Origin: Hydrocurvibacter sp036169815
GTDB lineage: Bacteria; Campylobacterota; Campylobacteria; Campylobacterales; Sulfurimonadaceae
Reading direction: 5' to 3'
Length of the DNA stretch: 64,000 nucleotides
Assembly (NCBI GenBank): GCA_036169815.1
Contig: JAVHOA010000120.1
Location: 1-64,000, forward strand
The translations under genes and the position numbers were made by a program. Shown piece by piece: positions 36,479 through 45,571 of this stretch. Below the pieces are notes generated by a model, which was not told the origin of the DNA, did not search any database, and was given only the letters and a program-made list of their open reading frames with translations. How positions within the stretch are numbered: the first letter of the stretch is position 1; each line of letters begins with the position of its first letter.

Positions 36479-37144
36479 CTACATAAATTTATAGTATTCC
36501 TCTTTGATTTTTTTTTCTAGCTCTTTTGAATTGGGAAGATATTTTTGTACAAGGGCATGAAAATATTTTGAGTGGTTCATGTGACGCAAATGGGCCAGTT
36601 CATGGACGATAACATAGTCTATAAGCGTGGGAGAGAGCTTTAAAAGTTGGGTGTTAAAGGTCAGTTCGCCTTTTGTGTCGCAACTTCCCCACCTTCGTTT
36701 CATCTTTTTATATTTAATATTTGTCGAGTGTAAACCCATAAGATCACTAAAGTAAGCAACACGTTTTGGGATATATTGCGCAGCCATCGTTTTGTAGTAG
36801 TTGTCATAGATTGCTAAAATTTTGTTTGGCGTACTGTTTTTACCTGCTAAAAGTTGCGCCCTTAACGGCTCTGCAAGTTCATGATCAACGCTATAAAGTT
36901 CTCCAAAAAGTAACACTTCATCTTCAAAATTGACATTTACTTTTTGATATTTTTCAATATGATTGATTTTTTTTACAATCCAATCAGCTTTGCTTTGAAT
37001 AAGTTGCACAATTTGCGCTTGAGATGTAAGGGGTGTTTTTACAAGTATCTGACTTGATGGCAAGATATTGATATAACTATGTTTAAGCTTTGGATTGGTG
37101 AGAAGCTCTACATGTAAGCCGCAAATCTCTAAACTTTTATGCAT
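36479..37144 (-). CDS. YgjP/WrpX-type zinc metallopeptidase domain protein
   Basis: This 221-aa member of the DUF45/M48-like family carries IVHELAHLRHMNHSKYFH, an H-E-x-x-H motif with a third histidine downstream, and the preceding KRRWGSCDTKGELTFN that is characteristic of YgjP-like proteins. These putative zinc peptidases are often encoded near restriction or repair genes, but their substrate is unknown. No signal peptide is seen, so it should be cytoplasmic. It overlaps the end of queC by 8 bp and is probably co-transcribed with it. Confidence 0.82.
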   Translation of the reverse strand: MHKSLEICGLHVELLTNPKLKHSYINILPSSQILVKTPLTSQAQIVQLIQSKADWIVKKINHIEKYQKVNVNFEDEVLLFGELYSVDHELAEPLRAQLLAGKNSTPNKILAIYDNYYKTMAAQYIPKRVAYFSDLMGLHSTNIKYKKMKRRWGSCDTKGELTFNTQLLKLSPTLIDYVIVHELAHLRHMNHSKYFHALVQKYLPNSKELEKKIKEEYYKFM

Positions 37145-37814
37145 AGATTATGGGGTCTTTGATGCCAGCTTTTTCAAAGCCATTGAGTCGCAATCTGCAG
37201 CTGTCACACACACCGCACGCTTTGTCCTCATTTTGATAGCAGCTCCATGTGAGTTCGAGTGGCACTTGTAGTTTGATTGCTTCTTCAACAATTTGGGATT
37301 TTTTGAGATGCACAAGTGGCATAAAGATTGTGAGATTTGTTGTATCTTTTGTGCCAAGGTTGATACTTTCTTGCATACTTTGTATGTAGCGCTCACGACA
37401 ATCTGGATAGCCACTACTATCCTCTTCAACCACTCCAATGGCAATCGCTTCTGCACCCTCTTTTTCTGCGATTGCAGCTGCCATACTTAAAAATATGCCA
37501 TTGCGAAAAGGAACATAAGTCACAGGAACTCCCTCTTCTATGCCGCCTATTGGAACATCGATGCTTGTATCTGTGAGTGCTGAGGCTCCAAGCTCCTTAA
37601 AAAAACCGATATCAAGCGAGTATTTTTGGCTTACATGTAAGGCTTTACAGATATTTTCAAAACACGCCAACTCTTTTTTTTGTGTGCGCTGGTCATAGTT
37701 AAAATGCACCGCAATAATCTCATATCCAAGATTACGCATCATATAGGCGCTCAAAGTTGAGTCCATTCCACCACTCATAATACAAACTGCTTTTTTATTT
37801 TTCATATTTTTCAT
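37137..37814 (-). CDS. queC: 7-cyano-7-deazaguanine synthase QueC
   Basis: This 225-aa ATP-dependent enzyme makes preQ0 for queuosine in tRNA. The P-loop is SGGMDSTLSAYM near residue 14, and the C-terminal zinc site is CYQNEDKACGVCDSCRLR. The start is either at 37814 or at a second ATG three codons later. An AAGG lies close to both. One palindrome at 37631 is read ALHVSQK. Confidence 0.93.
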   Translation of the reverse strand: MKNMKNKKAVCIMSGGMDSTLSAYMMRNLGYEIIAVHFNYDQRTQKKELACFENICKALHVSQKYSLDIGFFKELGASALTDTSIDVPIGGIEEGVPVTYVPFRNGIFLSMAAAIAEKEGAEAIAIGVVEEDSSGYPDCRERYIQSMQESINLGTKDTTNLTIFMPLVHLKKSQIVEEAIKLQVPLELTWSCYQNEDKACGVCDSCRLRLNGFEKAGIKDPIIYA

Positions 37815-37818
37815 AGCC

Positions 37819-39489
37819 TTATTTCAATAATTTACTTTTTAGTATGGCATCTGCCACTCGAAAGGAGTTGGCATAAATCGTCCATGTATAGGGCACACTT
37901 CCACCTGTTGGCATAAAAGAAGCATCGCTGATATAGAGATTTTGTAGCGCATGCGCTTTACAATTTTTATCTAAAACAGAACTTTTTTCATCCACTCCAA
38001 AGCGACAACCTCCTGCGACAAGGTTTGGCGGTGGCGAAGCTGTGATGGAGGATGTGACATCAACTGCACCCATCGCCCTTAATACTTTCACTCCCTTTTG
38101 TGCTAAGAACTCCGCGACTTCTAGATCATGCGGATGGGCATTAAGGCGTATTTTTGCAACGGGGATGCCCCATTTATCTTTCACTTTTTCATCCACACTC
38201 ACAAAACAATCATCAGTTGGCAGCCAGTCGTTGAACACTTCAAAAGTAAATTTTCTTGAGCGCATAAAAGAGTGTTGGATTTTGCTTTGCAACGCTTTGC
38301 CCCAAACCAGATCTCCTTTGCTATCATACACTTCTGCCATGGCTTTGCTTGTCGGATTTGCATGTTCAAAAAGAAAATCTATGGTTCCCCCTTTGATTCT
38401 TTTACCCTCTTTTTTATACTCATACCAATCTTGCAGCGAGCGATTTACAAATGCCCCGCGCAAGAGCAAAACATCTTGTTTCTCTTTTGGAAGTTTTTCA
38501 AAAACAAATTTTCCGCTTCCACCACCGCCTGCCGAGAAGATAAGGTTTTTGCCAACTTGATTAAAATTATTTAATATCCCATGTGGAAAATAGCTATTTT
38601 TGGAGTTTAAAAGCAAACGGGAGGTCTCAATGGCTTGCGCGGCTAAAACAAATACTTTTGCTTTCACAAAATAGGCTTTTTTATTTTTATCAAAAAAATA
38701 GACTTTTGTTGCTTTGTATTTGTCGGTCTCGATTCTATAAACAAAGGATTCACTGAGTATTTTACAGTTTCCTGTTTGCACAGCTTTATCTAAAAGTGCA
38801 GATCTTGCATTGCCCTTTGCGCCAGTTGCACAACCGTAACTTCCACAAAAGTTTGAATACGAACACCCATTTCTACCTAGTGCATTATGTGGCAAAATCG
38901 CCCTTGGTGTAGGAATGGAGTGGTACCTGAGATGCTTACATGTAAGGTCAAACCAAGAAGCAATTGGATGTTCCCAAGTGGGCTTGAAGGGAAACTCTTT
39001 TGAGGAGCGTGGCTCTAAAAATGGGTGCTTCACCACTTTTCCAGAAACGCCGACAACTTTTTCTACTTTATCATAATAGGGCTCAAGTGTTTTATAATCA
39101 ATAACCCAATCGACCACATTAGCACCCTTGATTTTGCCGTACACTGATGCCATTTTAAAATCATTTGGCTTCAATCTGTGAAAATATCCGCTCATTAAAT
39201 TTGATGAACCTCCAACCATCGAACCATTCCAAAAGTTCCAGTTACTATTTTTTGCCTCAACACTTTTCCAAGTGCCATCATCCTCTTTTGTTTCTACGAC
39301 ATGCTGCTCTTCATCAAGTGGAGGCGTGTAGATATCACGACGACAAACAGCGAGTTCATCTTTGAAAAAATCTTTTTCACTATAGTGTCTTCCTTTCTCT
39401 AAAACAAGCACTTTTTTCCCAGCAAGAGCCATCTCATAAGCAATAGGCGCGCCACCTGCTCCGCTGCCGATTATACAGATATCATACAT
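37819..39489 (-). CDS. GMC-family FAD oxidoreductase (gluconate/sugar-alcohol dehydrogenase type)
   Basis: This 556-aa flavoprotein has the dinucleotide fold CIIGSGAGGAPIAYEMA at the N-terminus, the GGSSNLMSGYFHR segment, and a C-terminal GMC block ending GGSVPYTWTIYANSFRVAD. It resembles the large subunit of membrane-linked gluconate 2-dehydrogenases. It is preceded, with an 8-bp overlap, by a Tat-type small subunit, but no cytochrome c subunit follows. Its substrate cannot be read from sequence. Export would rely on the partner, since this chain has no signal. Confidence 0.83.
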   Translation of the reverse strand: MYDICIIGSGAGGAPIAYEMALAGKKVLVLEKGRHYSEKDFFKDELAVCRRDIYTPPLDEEQHVVETKEDDGTWKSVEAKNSNWNFWNGSMVGGSSNLMSGYFHRLKPNDFKMASVYGKIKGANVVDWVIDYKTLEPYYDKVEKVVGVSGKVVKHPFLEPRSSKEFPFKPTWEHPIASWFDLTCKHLRYHSIPTPRAILPHNALGRNGCSYSNFCGSYGCATGAKGNARSALLDKAVQTGNCKILSESFVYRIETDKYKATKVYFFDKNKKAYFVKAKVFVLAAQAIETSRLLLNSKNSYFPHGILNNFNQVGKNLIFSAGGGGSGKFVFEKLPKEKQDVLLLRGAFVNRSLQDWYEYKKEGKRIKGGTIDFLFEHANPTSKAMAEVYDSKGDLVWGKALQSKIQHSFMRSRKFTFEVFNDWLPTDDCFVSVDEKVKDKWGIPVAKIRLNAHPHDLEVAEFLAQKGVKVLRAMGAVDVTSSITASPPPNLVAGGCRFGVDEKSSVLDKNCKAHALQNLYISDASFMPTGGSVPYTWTIYANSFRVADAILKSKLLK

Positions 39490-40000
39490 AGCTATTTACC
39501 CTTGGTGGACGGGGAAATCCGCTCTCATAACCCAGCCATCTCCAGCCTATCATCTTGGTGTTTGCACCATACACTGGATCGCTAAACATCGCCTCAAAAG
39601 TATAATTCATCAGATACCAAAGCCACGTATCTCCCCATGATTTTTGTGCGATTTGCTTTATTACTTTTTCTCTTTGTGCCAAGGAGAGCTCTCTATAATT
39701 TTTTGCGTAACTGTTTTGTGTAGTTTGATTGAGCCATTTGACCCCATCAATAAGAGTTTTTTTTCTCGCTTGCGTTACTCTTTTATCTTGCATTACAGCT
39801 TTTATAAAACCGATGGCATTAAAAGAGTGCGGTGATGGCATGGCGATATTTGGGGGAAACAGATCGGCAATAACCACCGAAATAGTCTGATAAGGCTCCG
39901 CCATAATCTTGACATGGTACGCATAAGAACCATGTGTCACGCCAAAAGCACTCACACCCACAAGCAATGCCGAATATTGTATAAACTCTCTTCTTTTCAT
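39482..40000 (-). CDS. Gluconate 2-dehydrogenase subunit 3-like protein with Tat signal
   Basis: This 172-aa protein begins MKRREFIQYSALLVGVSAFG. It has a twin-arginine motif (RREFIQ) and a hydrophobic core, so it is probably exported folded. The rest matches the small subunit 3 family (NAIGFIKAVMQDKRVTQ, GDTWLWYLMNYTFEAMFSDPVYGAN, ending GWRWLGYESGFPRPP). It would carry the flavin subunit out by hitch-hiking. It lies first in a two-gene unit with the GMC oxidoreductase. Confidence 0.8.
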   Translation of the reverse strand: MKRREFIQYSALLVGVSAFGVTHGSYAYHVKIMAEPYQTISVVIADLFPPNIAMPSPHSFNAIGFIKAVMQDKRVTQARKKTLIDGVKWLNQTTQNSYAKNYRELSLAQREKVIKQIAQKSWGDTWLWYLMNYTFEAMFSDPVYGANTKMIGWRWLGYESGFPRPPRVNSYV

Positions 40001-40078
40001 AGTGCAATAGTAACATTTTAATCTTTTAATTTTTTATACCGATATATATGCGTGCAAATATTTTATAAAGGAAATAAA

Positions 40079-40291
40079 ATGGATTCCATTAGTAATTCAC
40101 AAGCTCCTATTGCTGCACAAATGTATGCAATGAAAAAAAGTCGAGAGGTTGATGAGCAGTCTATGGCGAAGCTTTTAGATAGTGCGTCACTTCAGAATCA
40201 AAAGATTCAAAATACTCAAGATCAACAACAGATGCAACAAGCAACTGCACAAAAAACAGGTCTTGGTCAAAGCTTAGATTTAATGGCATAA
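40079..40291 (+). CDS. Small YjfB-like putative motility protein
   Basis: This 70-aa protein starts at the ATG at 40079 with AAAGGA upstream. A longer frame to 40052 has no ribosome site. It is Gln- and Met-rich, with a helix AAQMYAMKKSREVDEQSMAKLLD and an ending GLGQSLDLMA resembling the small YjfB family called putative motility proteins. Identification rests on this weak pattern. It is monocistronic, with a stem-loop after the stop. Confidence 0.5.
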   Translation: MDSISNSQAPIAAQMYAMKKSREVDEQSMAKLLDSASLQNQKIQNTQDQQQMQQATAQKTGLGQSLDLMA

Positions 40292-40294
40292 AGT

Positions 40295-40320
40295 TTACAG
40301 ATAGAGTTTTCTATCTGTAA
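40295..40320 (+). terminator. Stem-loop after the YjfB-like gene
   Basis: TTACAGATAG and CTATCTGTAA form a perfect 10-bp stem around a 6-base loop, starting 4 bases after the stop. The tail (aaacctctttc) is not T-rich, so it may be a processing or weak termination signal. Confidence 0.5.
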
Positions 40321-40366
40321 AAACCTCTTTCAACCCTTTTATAACCCATTTTTGTTACAATCTTGT

Positions 40367-40786
40367 ATGATAAATTTTGATAATAGAACCTCTCTTCCTA
40401 TTGATTTAGAGCTGCTTGAAACTTTGGCAAAAACTTTTACAGACAAAGAGATAGAGCTCATTTTAACGGACAATGAAGAGATACAAACAATCAACAAAAC
40501 CTTTAGAAACATCGACAAGCCGACAGATGTGCTAAGTTTTCCTTATGAAACGATGCCGTTTTCTCCCCTTGGAAGTATTATGATTTCTATTGATTATGTT
40601 CAAAAAATAGCACAAGAGGAGGGTCATACAGCCCAAGAGGAGTTTACTTTGCTTTTTATTCATGGATTGCTCCATATTTTAGGCTTTGACCATGAGTGTG
40701 ACAAGGGAGAGATGCGCGCTAAAGAGAGTGAACTTATCGAGCAGTATCAACTGCCCAAAAGTTTAATAGTAAGAACGCAGGGCTAA
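40367..40786 (+). CDS. ybeY: Endoribonuclease YbeY
   Basis: This 139-aa zinc-dependent RNase takes part in 16S rRNA 3'-end maturation and ribosome quality control. The signature HGLLHILGFDHE (three zinc-binding histidines) is at about residues 99-110, and the RNIDKPTDVLSFPYE block precedes it. The ATG at 40367 is used. Five extra codons upstream are open but lack support. Its stop is adjacent to the convergent DUF475 gene. Confidence 0.93.
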   Translation: MINFDNRTSLPIDLELLETLAKTFTDKEIELILTDNEEIQTINKTFRNIDKPTDVLSFPYETMPFSPLGSIMISIDYVQKIAQEEGHTAQEEFTLLFIHGLLHILGFDHECDKGEMRAKESELIEQYQLPKSLIVRTQG

Positions 40787-41758
40787 TTACGCCCTGTTTT
40801 TGTTTTCCCAAAGAGAGTGTAAAAACGCAGCAGCGATAAGTGCGATACCCACCGTTCCCGTGACCGCTTCACCAATCTCCATCGTGATTTTAAGCAGCAT
40901 AATCACCGCCAATATTCCGATGGCATAATGTGCACCATGCTCTAAATATTGAAACTCTGAGAGTGTTTTATGCTCAACAAAATAAAGAGTAATACTTCGC
41001 ACAAACATCGCTCCAACGCCAAGACCTATCATGATAATAAAGATATTGCTTGAAAGTGCAAAAGCTCCAATCACACCATCGAAACTGAAACTCGCATCTA
41101 AAACTTCAAGATAGATAAATCCAGCAATGCCACTTTTTACTGTGTCACTTGAGAGAAAATGATCGAGCATTCCAAGTAAAGAGTGGAGTAAAACTCCATA
41201 CATAAATGCAAGGACAACCCCGAAATCATGGGTTACATGTCCTAAAATAATACCAGCTAAAATCGCAACAATCAACTCAATATTGGCAACACCTGAAAAC
41301 TGTTTGACCATTTTAGAATCTTCAAGCAGTTTAAACCAACTGATTTCATGCTCCTCAAAAAAGAAATCTAAAAAGACCATCAACAAAAATGCTCCACCAA
41401 AGGCAAAGATTGTTGTTTCAGTTGATTTTAAAATCGATTCGTAACGGTGCGGTTCATCGATGGCTACATGTAAGGTCTCAAAAAGACCCATCCCTGTAAC
41501 AATAGAAACAATTGCTAAAGGAAAAAGAAGTCGCATACCAAACACGGCAATAGGCATCCCAAAAATAATAAAACGCTGTTGCCAGATTGGCTCCATTGTG
41601 CTTAATGTTTTTGCATTAACAACCGCATTATCAAATGAAAGAGAGATTTCTAAAATAACAAGTAAAGCCGCAATATAAACGCCTTGTAAACCACCTAAAA
41701 AATAACCACCAACCAAACCAAAAAGCAGGATGATAAATGAACTTATAAAGTAACGCAT
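40787..41758 (-). CDS. DUF475 (TerC-related) integral membrane protein
   Basis: This 323-aa protein has about eight hydrophobic segments. Family signatures are EISLSFDNAVVNAKTL, with the acidic and Asn residues shared with TerC proteins, and a second half-repeat LDASFSFDGVIGAFALS. The two similar SFD(N/G) motifs suggest an inverted repeat transporter-like fold, possibly for metal ions. Function is not established. It is transcribed alone, 48 bp downstream of mrdA. Confidence 0.8.
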   Translation of the reverse strand: MRYFISSFIILLFGLVGGYFLGGLQGVYIAALLVILEISLSFDNAVVNAKTLSTMEPIWQQRFIIFGMPIAVFGMRLLFPLAIVSIVTGMGLFETLHVAIDEPHRYESILKSTETTIFAFGGAFLLMVFLDFFFEEHEISWFKLLEDSKMVKQFSGVANIELIVAILAGIILGHVTHDFGVVLAFMYGVLLHSLLGMLDHFLSSDTVKSGIAGFIYLEVLDASFSFDGVIGAFALSSNIFIIMIGLGVGAMFVRSITLYFVEHKTLSEFQYLEHGAHYAIGILAVIMLLKITMEIGEAVTGTVGIALIAAAFLHSLWENKNRA

Positions 41759-41806
41759 GAAAACCTTTGTGAAAAATATTTTAAATTATAGCCTAAGCAC
41801 TTTAAT

Positions 41807-43591
41807 CTACTGTTTAATGTACCCATCCGCAAGCAGTTTGTCATAGATTTTGGAAACAATATCACCCGCTGCATGCCCGCCATGCCCGCCATGTTCGACC
41901 AAAACAGTGACAATATATTGTGGATTAGTGTAGGGGCCATACGTTGTAAGCCATGCATGAGAGCGTGAGTAGTAATTCATATCAAGTTCCTCCATTCTTT
42001 TCACTGTTGCTTGTGATATTCCAACAACTTGCGCTGTTCCTGTTTTTCCAGCAATTTGCACTTTTGTATGGATAAAGTGTGTTGCTGTCCCTTGAGGAGC
42101 GTTACATGCATCAACCATTCCCTCACGAATAAAGTTTATTTTTTTCTTTTCATTTGGCGTGAGCACCTCTTTAAACTCAGGTTTGATTGTTTTGTCTCCA
42201 ACCTTAGAAACAAGATGCGGAGTGACCCTTTTACCTGTTGCAAGCAATGCTGTAAACTGGGCAACTTGCATTGGTGTCACAAGAAAATCACCCTGCCCAA
42301 TCGCCGTATTTAAAGTCTCTCCAATATACCAAGATTGACGAAATTTTTTACGTTTCCATGCTTTATTTGGTACGGTTCCGATAAACTCATTTGGAAGATC
42401 GACTCCAGTTTTGCCTCCAAAACCATAGCGAATCATGCCAGCACTCAAAGTATCAATACCCGTTTGCACGCTTCCCTTATAAAAATAATCATCACAACTT
42501 TCACGAATTGCTTTACGTATTTCCGTGTCGCCATGCCCATCTTTTCTCCAACATCTAAAATTTCGTCCAGAGACAACATAGCTTCCACTACAATGATTAT
42601 GCCAATGCTCATCAATAGCTGTTGTAATCATGATAAGCCCAAGCCCTATTTTTACAACAGAACCAGGAGGATATAAGCCATTGACAAGTTTATTGGTAAA
42701 TGGTTTATCTTGACTTTCAATAAGCGCTTTCCACTCTTGTGCGGGGATTCCATTTGTAAAAGCATTGAGATCATACTCTGGAAAACTTCCAGCTGCAAGC
42801 ACTGAGCCGTTAATGTCCATCACAATAACTGCGCCCGCTTCCTCTTGAAACATATCGGTGATATATTGTTGCAGATTCATATCGATGGCGAGTTTGAGCT
42901 GTTTGTTTTCAATGGGTGCTTTATGGGAAAGTTCTGCTATCTCCTCATTTTTTGCACTTACTTTAATCTTTCGCTCACCCAGTTCACCTTGAAGATAGCT
43001 GTTATAATACTTTTCGATCCCATTTTTTCCCACACTGCCAACAACAGATAAACGAGGATCTTTGTCAATATCATTTTGATTTGCATTTGCAACATAACCA
43101 ATAATATGTGCTGCTGTCTTTTTAAAGGGATAAAATCTTTTTGGTGCCGATAAAATATGCATATTTTCACGCAAATTTAAAAGAGAATAAACAGGAATCA
43201 TCTCTTCATAAGCGATAAAATCAGCAACTTCTATAAAATCCTGATTATAGTAAGAGTCGTTTTGAAGATAGATTTTTTTCATCTTCTCTTTATCTAAGGA
43301 GGGAATATTCGCCACTAAAAAGTTCAGCTCATTATCAAGCATTTGCGTATCATCTTCACTGCTCAAATGCGGTGCTAACTCTACTTTAAATCCAAGTTTA
43401 TTAATAGCAACAGGATTGTTATTTCTATCAATAATCTCCCCACGCACGGATGCGGTAAGATCTGATTTTATTGTGTTTCTATCTGAGAGCTCTTCATAAT
43501 AGGCATTATGATTGATTGCAAGATAAAAAACCCGCACAATAAGCGCCAACCACGCAAGTGCAAAAAGTGTCAATATTATTTTAAGTCTCAA
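41807..43591 (-). CDS. mrdA: Penicillin-binding protein 2 (elongasome transpeptidase)
   Basis: This 594-aa protein has one N-terminal helix and a PBP dimer domain. The transpeptidase domain follows with the active-site serine in YPPGSVVKIG (S-x-x-K), the SCDDYF motif in the place of S-x-N, and AGKTGTAQVVG. It cross-links peptidoglycan during side-wall growth. The start is TTG with GAGGGAAG upstream (nearest in-frame choice that keeps the anchor). It is the last gene of the mltD-mrdA operon. Confidence 0.93.
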   Translation of the reverse strand: MRLKIILTLFALAWLALIVRVFYLAINHNAYYEELSDRNTIKSDLTASVRGEIIDRNNNPVAINKLGFKVELAPHLSSEDDTQMLDNELNFLVANIPSLDKEKMKKIYLQNDSYYNQDFIEVADFIAYEEMIPVYSLLNLRENMHILSAPKRFYPFKKTAAHIIGYVANANQNDIDKDPRLSVVGSVGKNGIEKYYNSYLQGELGERKIKVSAKNEEIAELSHKAPIENKQLKLAIDMNLQQYITDMFQEEAGAVIVMDINGSVLAAGSFPEYDLNAFTNGIPAQEWKALIESQDKPFTNKLVNGLYPPGSVVKIGLGLIMITTAIDEHWHNHCSGSYVVSGRNFRCWRKDGHGDTEIRKAIRESCDDYFYKGSVQTGIDTLSAGMIRYGFGGKTGVDLPNEFIGTVPNKAWKRKKFRQSWYIGETLNTAIGQGDFLVTPMQVAQFTALLATGKRVTPHLVSKVGDKTIKPEFKEVLTPNEKKKINFIREGMVDACNAPQGTATHFIHTKVQIAGKTGTAQVVGISQATVKRMEELDMNYYSRSHAWLTTYGPYTNPQYIVTVLVEHGGHGGHAAGDIVSKIYDKLLADGYIKQ

Positions 43592-43604
43592 CTTTACTTC
43601 CCTC

Positions 43605-44057
43605 TTAAAAAATCAACAAAAGAAAAAACTCTAGCACGATATAGTAGATAACATACCAACTAAAGGCGGGTTCACTCAACAAAAATGTCCCTGCAAGCAT
43701 ATAGGCAAAGAGGTAATAGCCAACATACGCAAGTAGAATCATCATGATTTTTGTACATGCGATGCATTGCACATATTTATCCATTTTACCAAGCACAAGT
43801 TTATATAAAAGCAGAAAATAGATAATCGAACTAAAAAAAACATACCCCTTTTGCGCTTCAAAAAAAAGCAAAGCAAAAGCGCTTGCAAAGAGTGTAGCAG
43901 CATCCTCATTTTTAATCGCATTGATAAAAAGAACAAAAAGTATCCCAAACAATGGAGGTAAATAGAGGTAAATTCCACTAAGACTTTCATAAACGACAAA
44001 TATTACTAAAGCAAAAGCAATATTTATATATTTTTGATAAGTGCTATTTCGTTGCAT
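43605..44057 (-). CDS. MreD-like integral membrane protein
   Basis: This protein has about 150 aa with four to five hydrophobic helices and no soluble domain. It sits immediately before mrdA (13 bp), where rod-shape genes normally place mreD, so a MreD role in the elongasome is inferred from position and topology. The sequence is too divergent for me to be sure. The start is uncertain: ATG at 44057 or 44075, both without a strong ribosome site and both overlapping argA. Confidence 0.6.
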   Translation of the reverse strand: MQRNSTYQKYINIAFALVIFVVYESLSGIYLYLPPLFGILFVLFINAIKNEDAATLFASAFALLFFEAQKGYVFFSSIIYFLLLYKLVLGKMDKYVQCIACTKIMMILLAYVGYYLFAYMLAGTFLLSEPAFSWYVIYYIVLEFFLLLIF

Positions 44058-44485
44058 ACTGGAAAGTGTTTGCATTTGATACAATCTGCCCAGATTTTAT
44101 GATCTGGCAAAGATTCTTTTGGAATCTCAAAAAAACCTAAATTTTCAAAAAAACTCTGTTTATATGTTAAAACTAAAACCTGTTTTAAACCAAGAAAAAT
44201 GGCTTCACTCAAAGATTTGCTTACAAGTGTCGAACCAATATGTTGCGCTCTGTAGCCATCTTTTACAATCAAAGAGCGAATCTCTGCGAGTGATGAGGAG
44301 TGTACATGTAAGGCGCAAAAACCAATCAATTTTTCACTATCAAATGCAAGCGTATAGGATCTGATATTTGTAGCAATCTCATCATCGCTTCTTGCTAAAA
44401 TAACGCCGGATTCCACATCTTGACGCACAAGCTCTTGCATAGATTTTATGTTGGAAAGCGACGCTTTTTTATACTCTATCATCAA
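44024..44485 (-). CDS. argA: Short-form N-acetylglutamate synthase (GNAT family)
   Basis: This 153-aa GNAT protein has the acetyl-CoA loop VKDGYRAQHIGSTLV. Its C-terminal signature, PKESLPDHKIWADCIKCKHFPVCNEIAL, can be split as a PKESLP motif then DCIKCKHFPVCNE. That cysteine-containing tail is characteristic of short NAGS proteins, which start arginine synthesis by acetylating glutamate. It overlaps engB by 17 bp and the mreD-like gene at its 3' end. It is oddly placed in an envelope operon. Confidence 0.75.
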   Translation of the reverse strand: MMIEYKKASLSNIKSMQELVRQDVESGVILARSDDEIATNIRSYTLAFDSEKLIGFCALHVHSSSLAEIRSLIVKDGYRAQHIGSTLVSKSLSEAIFLGLKQVLVLTYKQSFFENLGFFEIPKESLPDHKIWADCIKCKHFPVCNEIALIKNI

Positions 44486-45092
44486 CGCGCTCCTCTTTTA
44501 AAACATCATAAATAACGCCAATGAGTTTAGAGATGCCACGTTTTTTACTGCTTGAAACCATCAGGGCATCTGGAAAACGGTTGCGCAAAACACTCTGCTC
44601 TTTTTGGTTGAGTTTATCAATCTTGGTAAAGACTTTTAAAATCTTTTGGCTTGGATGCACAATCTCCTCTAAAAATTCACCTACACCCACATCAATCTCA
44701 AGATCTGGATGACGGGAGTCGATGAGATGCACAAATAGTTTAATCTGCTCTCTTTGGGCAATATAATCTGTGAGATTTCTCTCCCAATCATATTTCATCG
44801 ATTTTGAAACTTTTGCATATCCAAATCCTGGCAGATCCACAAGGCGGGCAAACCGTTTTTCTCCAAGTTCTCTATCTATAAACGTAATATCAAAATAGTT
44901 GATAAGACGCGTCTTGCCGGGAGTTGAAGAGACTTTCGCAAGTCCTTTATGATTTGAGAGCGCATTGAGCAGTGAGCTTTTTCCAGCATTGGAGCGCGCC
45001 ATCAAGGCAACCTCATTTTGCAAATCTGAGGGAGGGGCTTTTTCTATATTTGGAGCAGAAGTGATAAACTTTGCATCTACAATTTCAACCAT
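44469..45092 (-). CDS. engB: Ribosome biogenesis GTPase EngB/YsxC
   Basis: This 207-aa GTPase has G1 ARSNAGKSSLLNAL, G2/switch STPGKTRLINYF, G3 LVDLPGFGYAKVS, and G4 FTKIDKLN. It assists assembly of the large ribosomal subunit. Its ATG overlaps the lptA stop by one base. The size is standard (about 200 aa). Confidence 0.94.
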   Translation of the reverse strand: MVEIVDAKFITSAPNIEKAPPSDLQNEVALMARSNAGKSSLLNALSNHKGLAKVSSTPGKTRLINYFDITFIDRELGEKRFARLVDLPGFGYAKVSKSMKYDWERNLTDYIAQREQIKLFVHLIDSRHPDLEIDVGVGEFLEEIVHPSQKILKVFTKIDKLNQKEQSVLRNRFPDALMVSSSKKRGISKLIGVIYDVLKEERVDDRV

Positions 45093-45571
45093 TATTTACT
45101 CTCATTTTGATCTTTGAAATGAAAAATCATCACAACTGGCGCTTTTTTTGCACCATTTGCAAATGCTCTGCCATCGGTAGTATTTAAAATAACTTTATCC
45201 CCATCTATCTGTTTGCGCTCATTTAACTGACGCAGATGCACATTCGTATAAAACTGATACTCTTTAATCTTTGGAAAATAGATAGTTTTTTCTGCTTTTC
45301 CTGTATAAGTTGCATTATTTTGTGTTTTAACAAAAAAGGAAACATCTCCCTCAGCCACCATCTTGATTGGATCATGCTTTTTGTCTGTATAGATTGTGAC
45401 TTTGCTAGCATTGAGCTCATCAAACCCTTTTTTCATCTTTACATCACCCATAAAAATAGCAACTCCTTTTTTTTCATCCCCATCAAATGAGTTTGCAACC
45501 ACCTTGAGATCATTGCCAAAAAGAGTGATGCAGGAGAGCAAAAGCAGTGTAAAAATTGATTTTATTTTCAT
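45092..45571 (-). CDS. lptA: LPS transport periplasmic protein LptA
   Basis: This 159-aa protein has a signal peptide (cut near residue 19, FGN) and the OstA/LptA beta-jellyroll pattern: VVANSFDGDEKKGVAIFMGDVKM, then DKKHDPIKMVAEGDVSF. It forms the periplasmic bridge for lipooligosaccharide between LptC and LptD. The start overlaps the lptC stop (TAATG). Confidence 0.87.
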   Translation of the reverse strand: MKIKSIFTLLLLSCITLFGNDLKVVANSFDGDEKKGVAIFMGDVKMKKGFDELNASKVTIYTDKKHDPIKMVAEGDVSFFVKTQNNATYTGKAEKTIYFPKIKEYQFYTNVHLRQLNERKQIDGDKVILNTTDGRAFANGAKKAPVVMIFHFKDQNESK

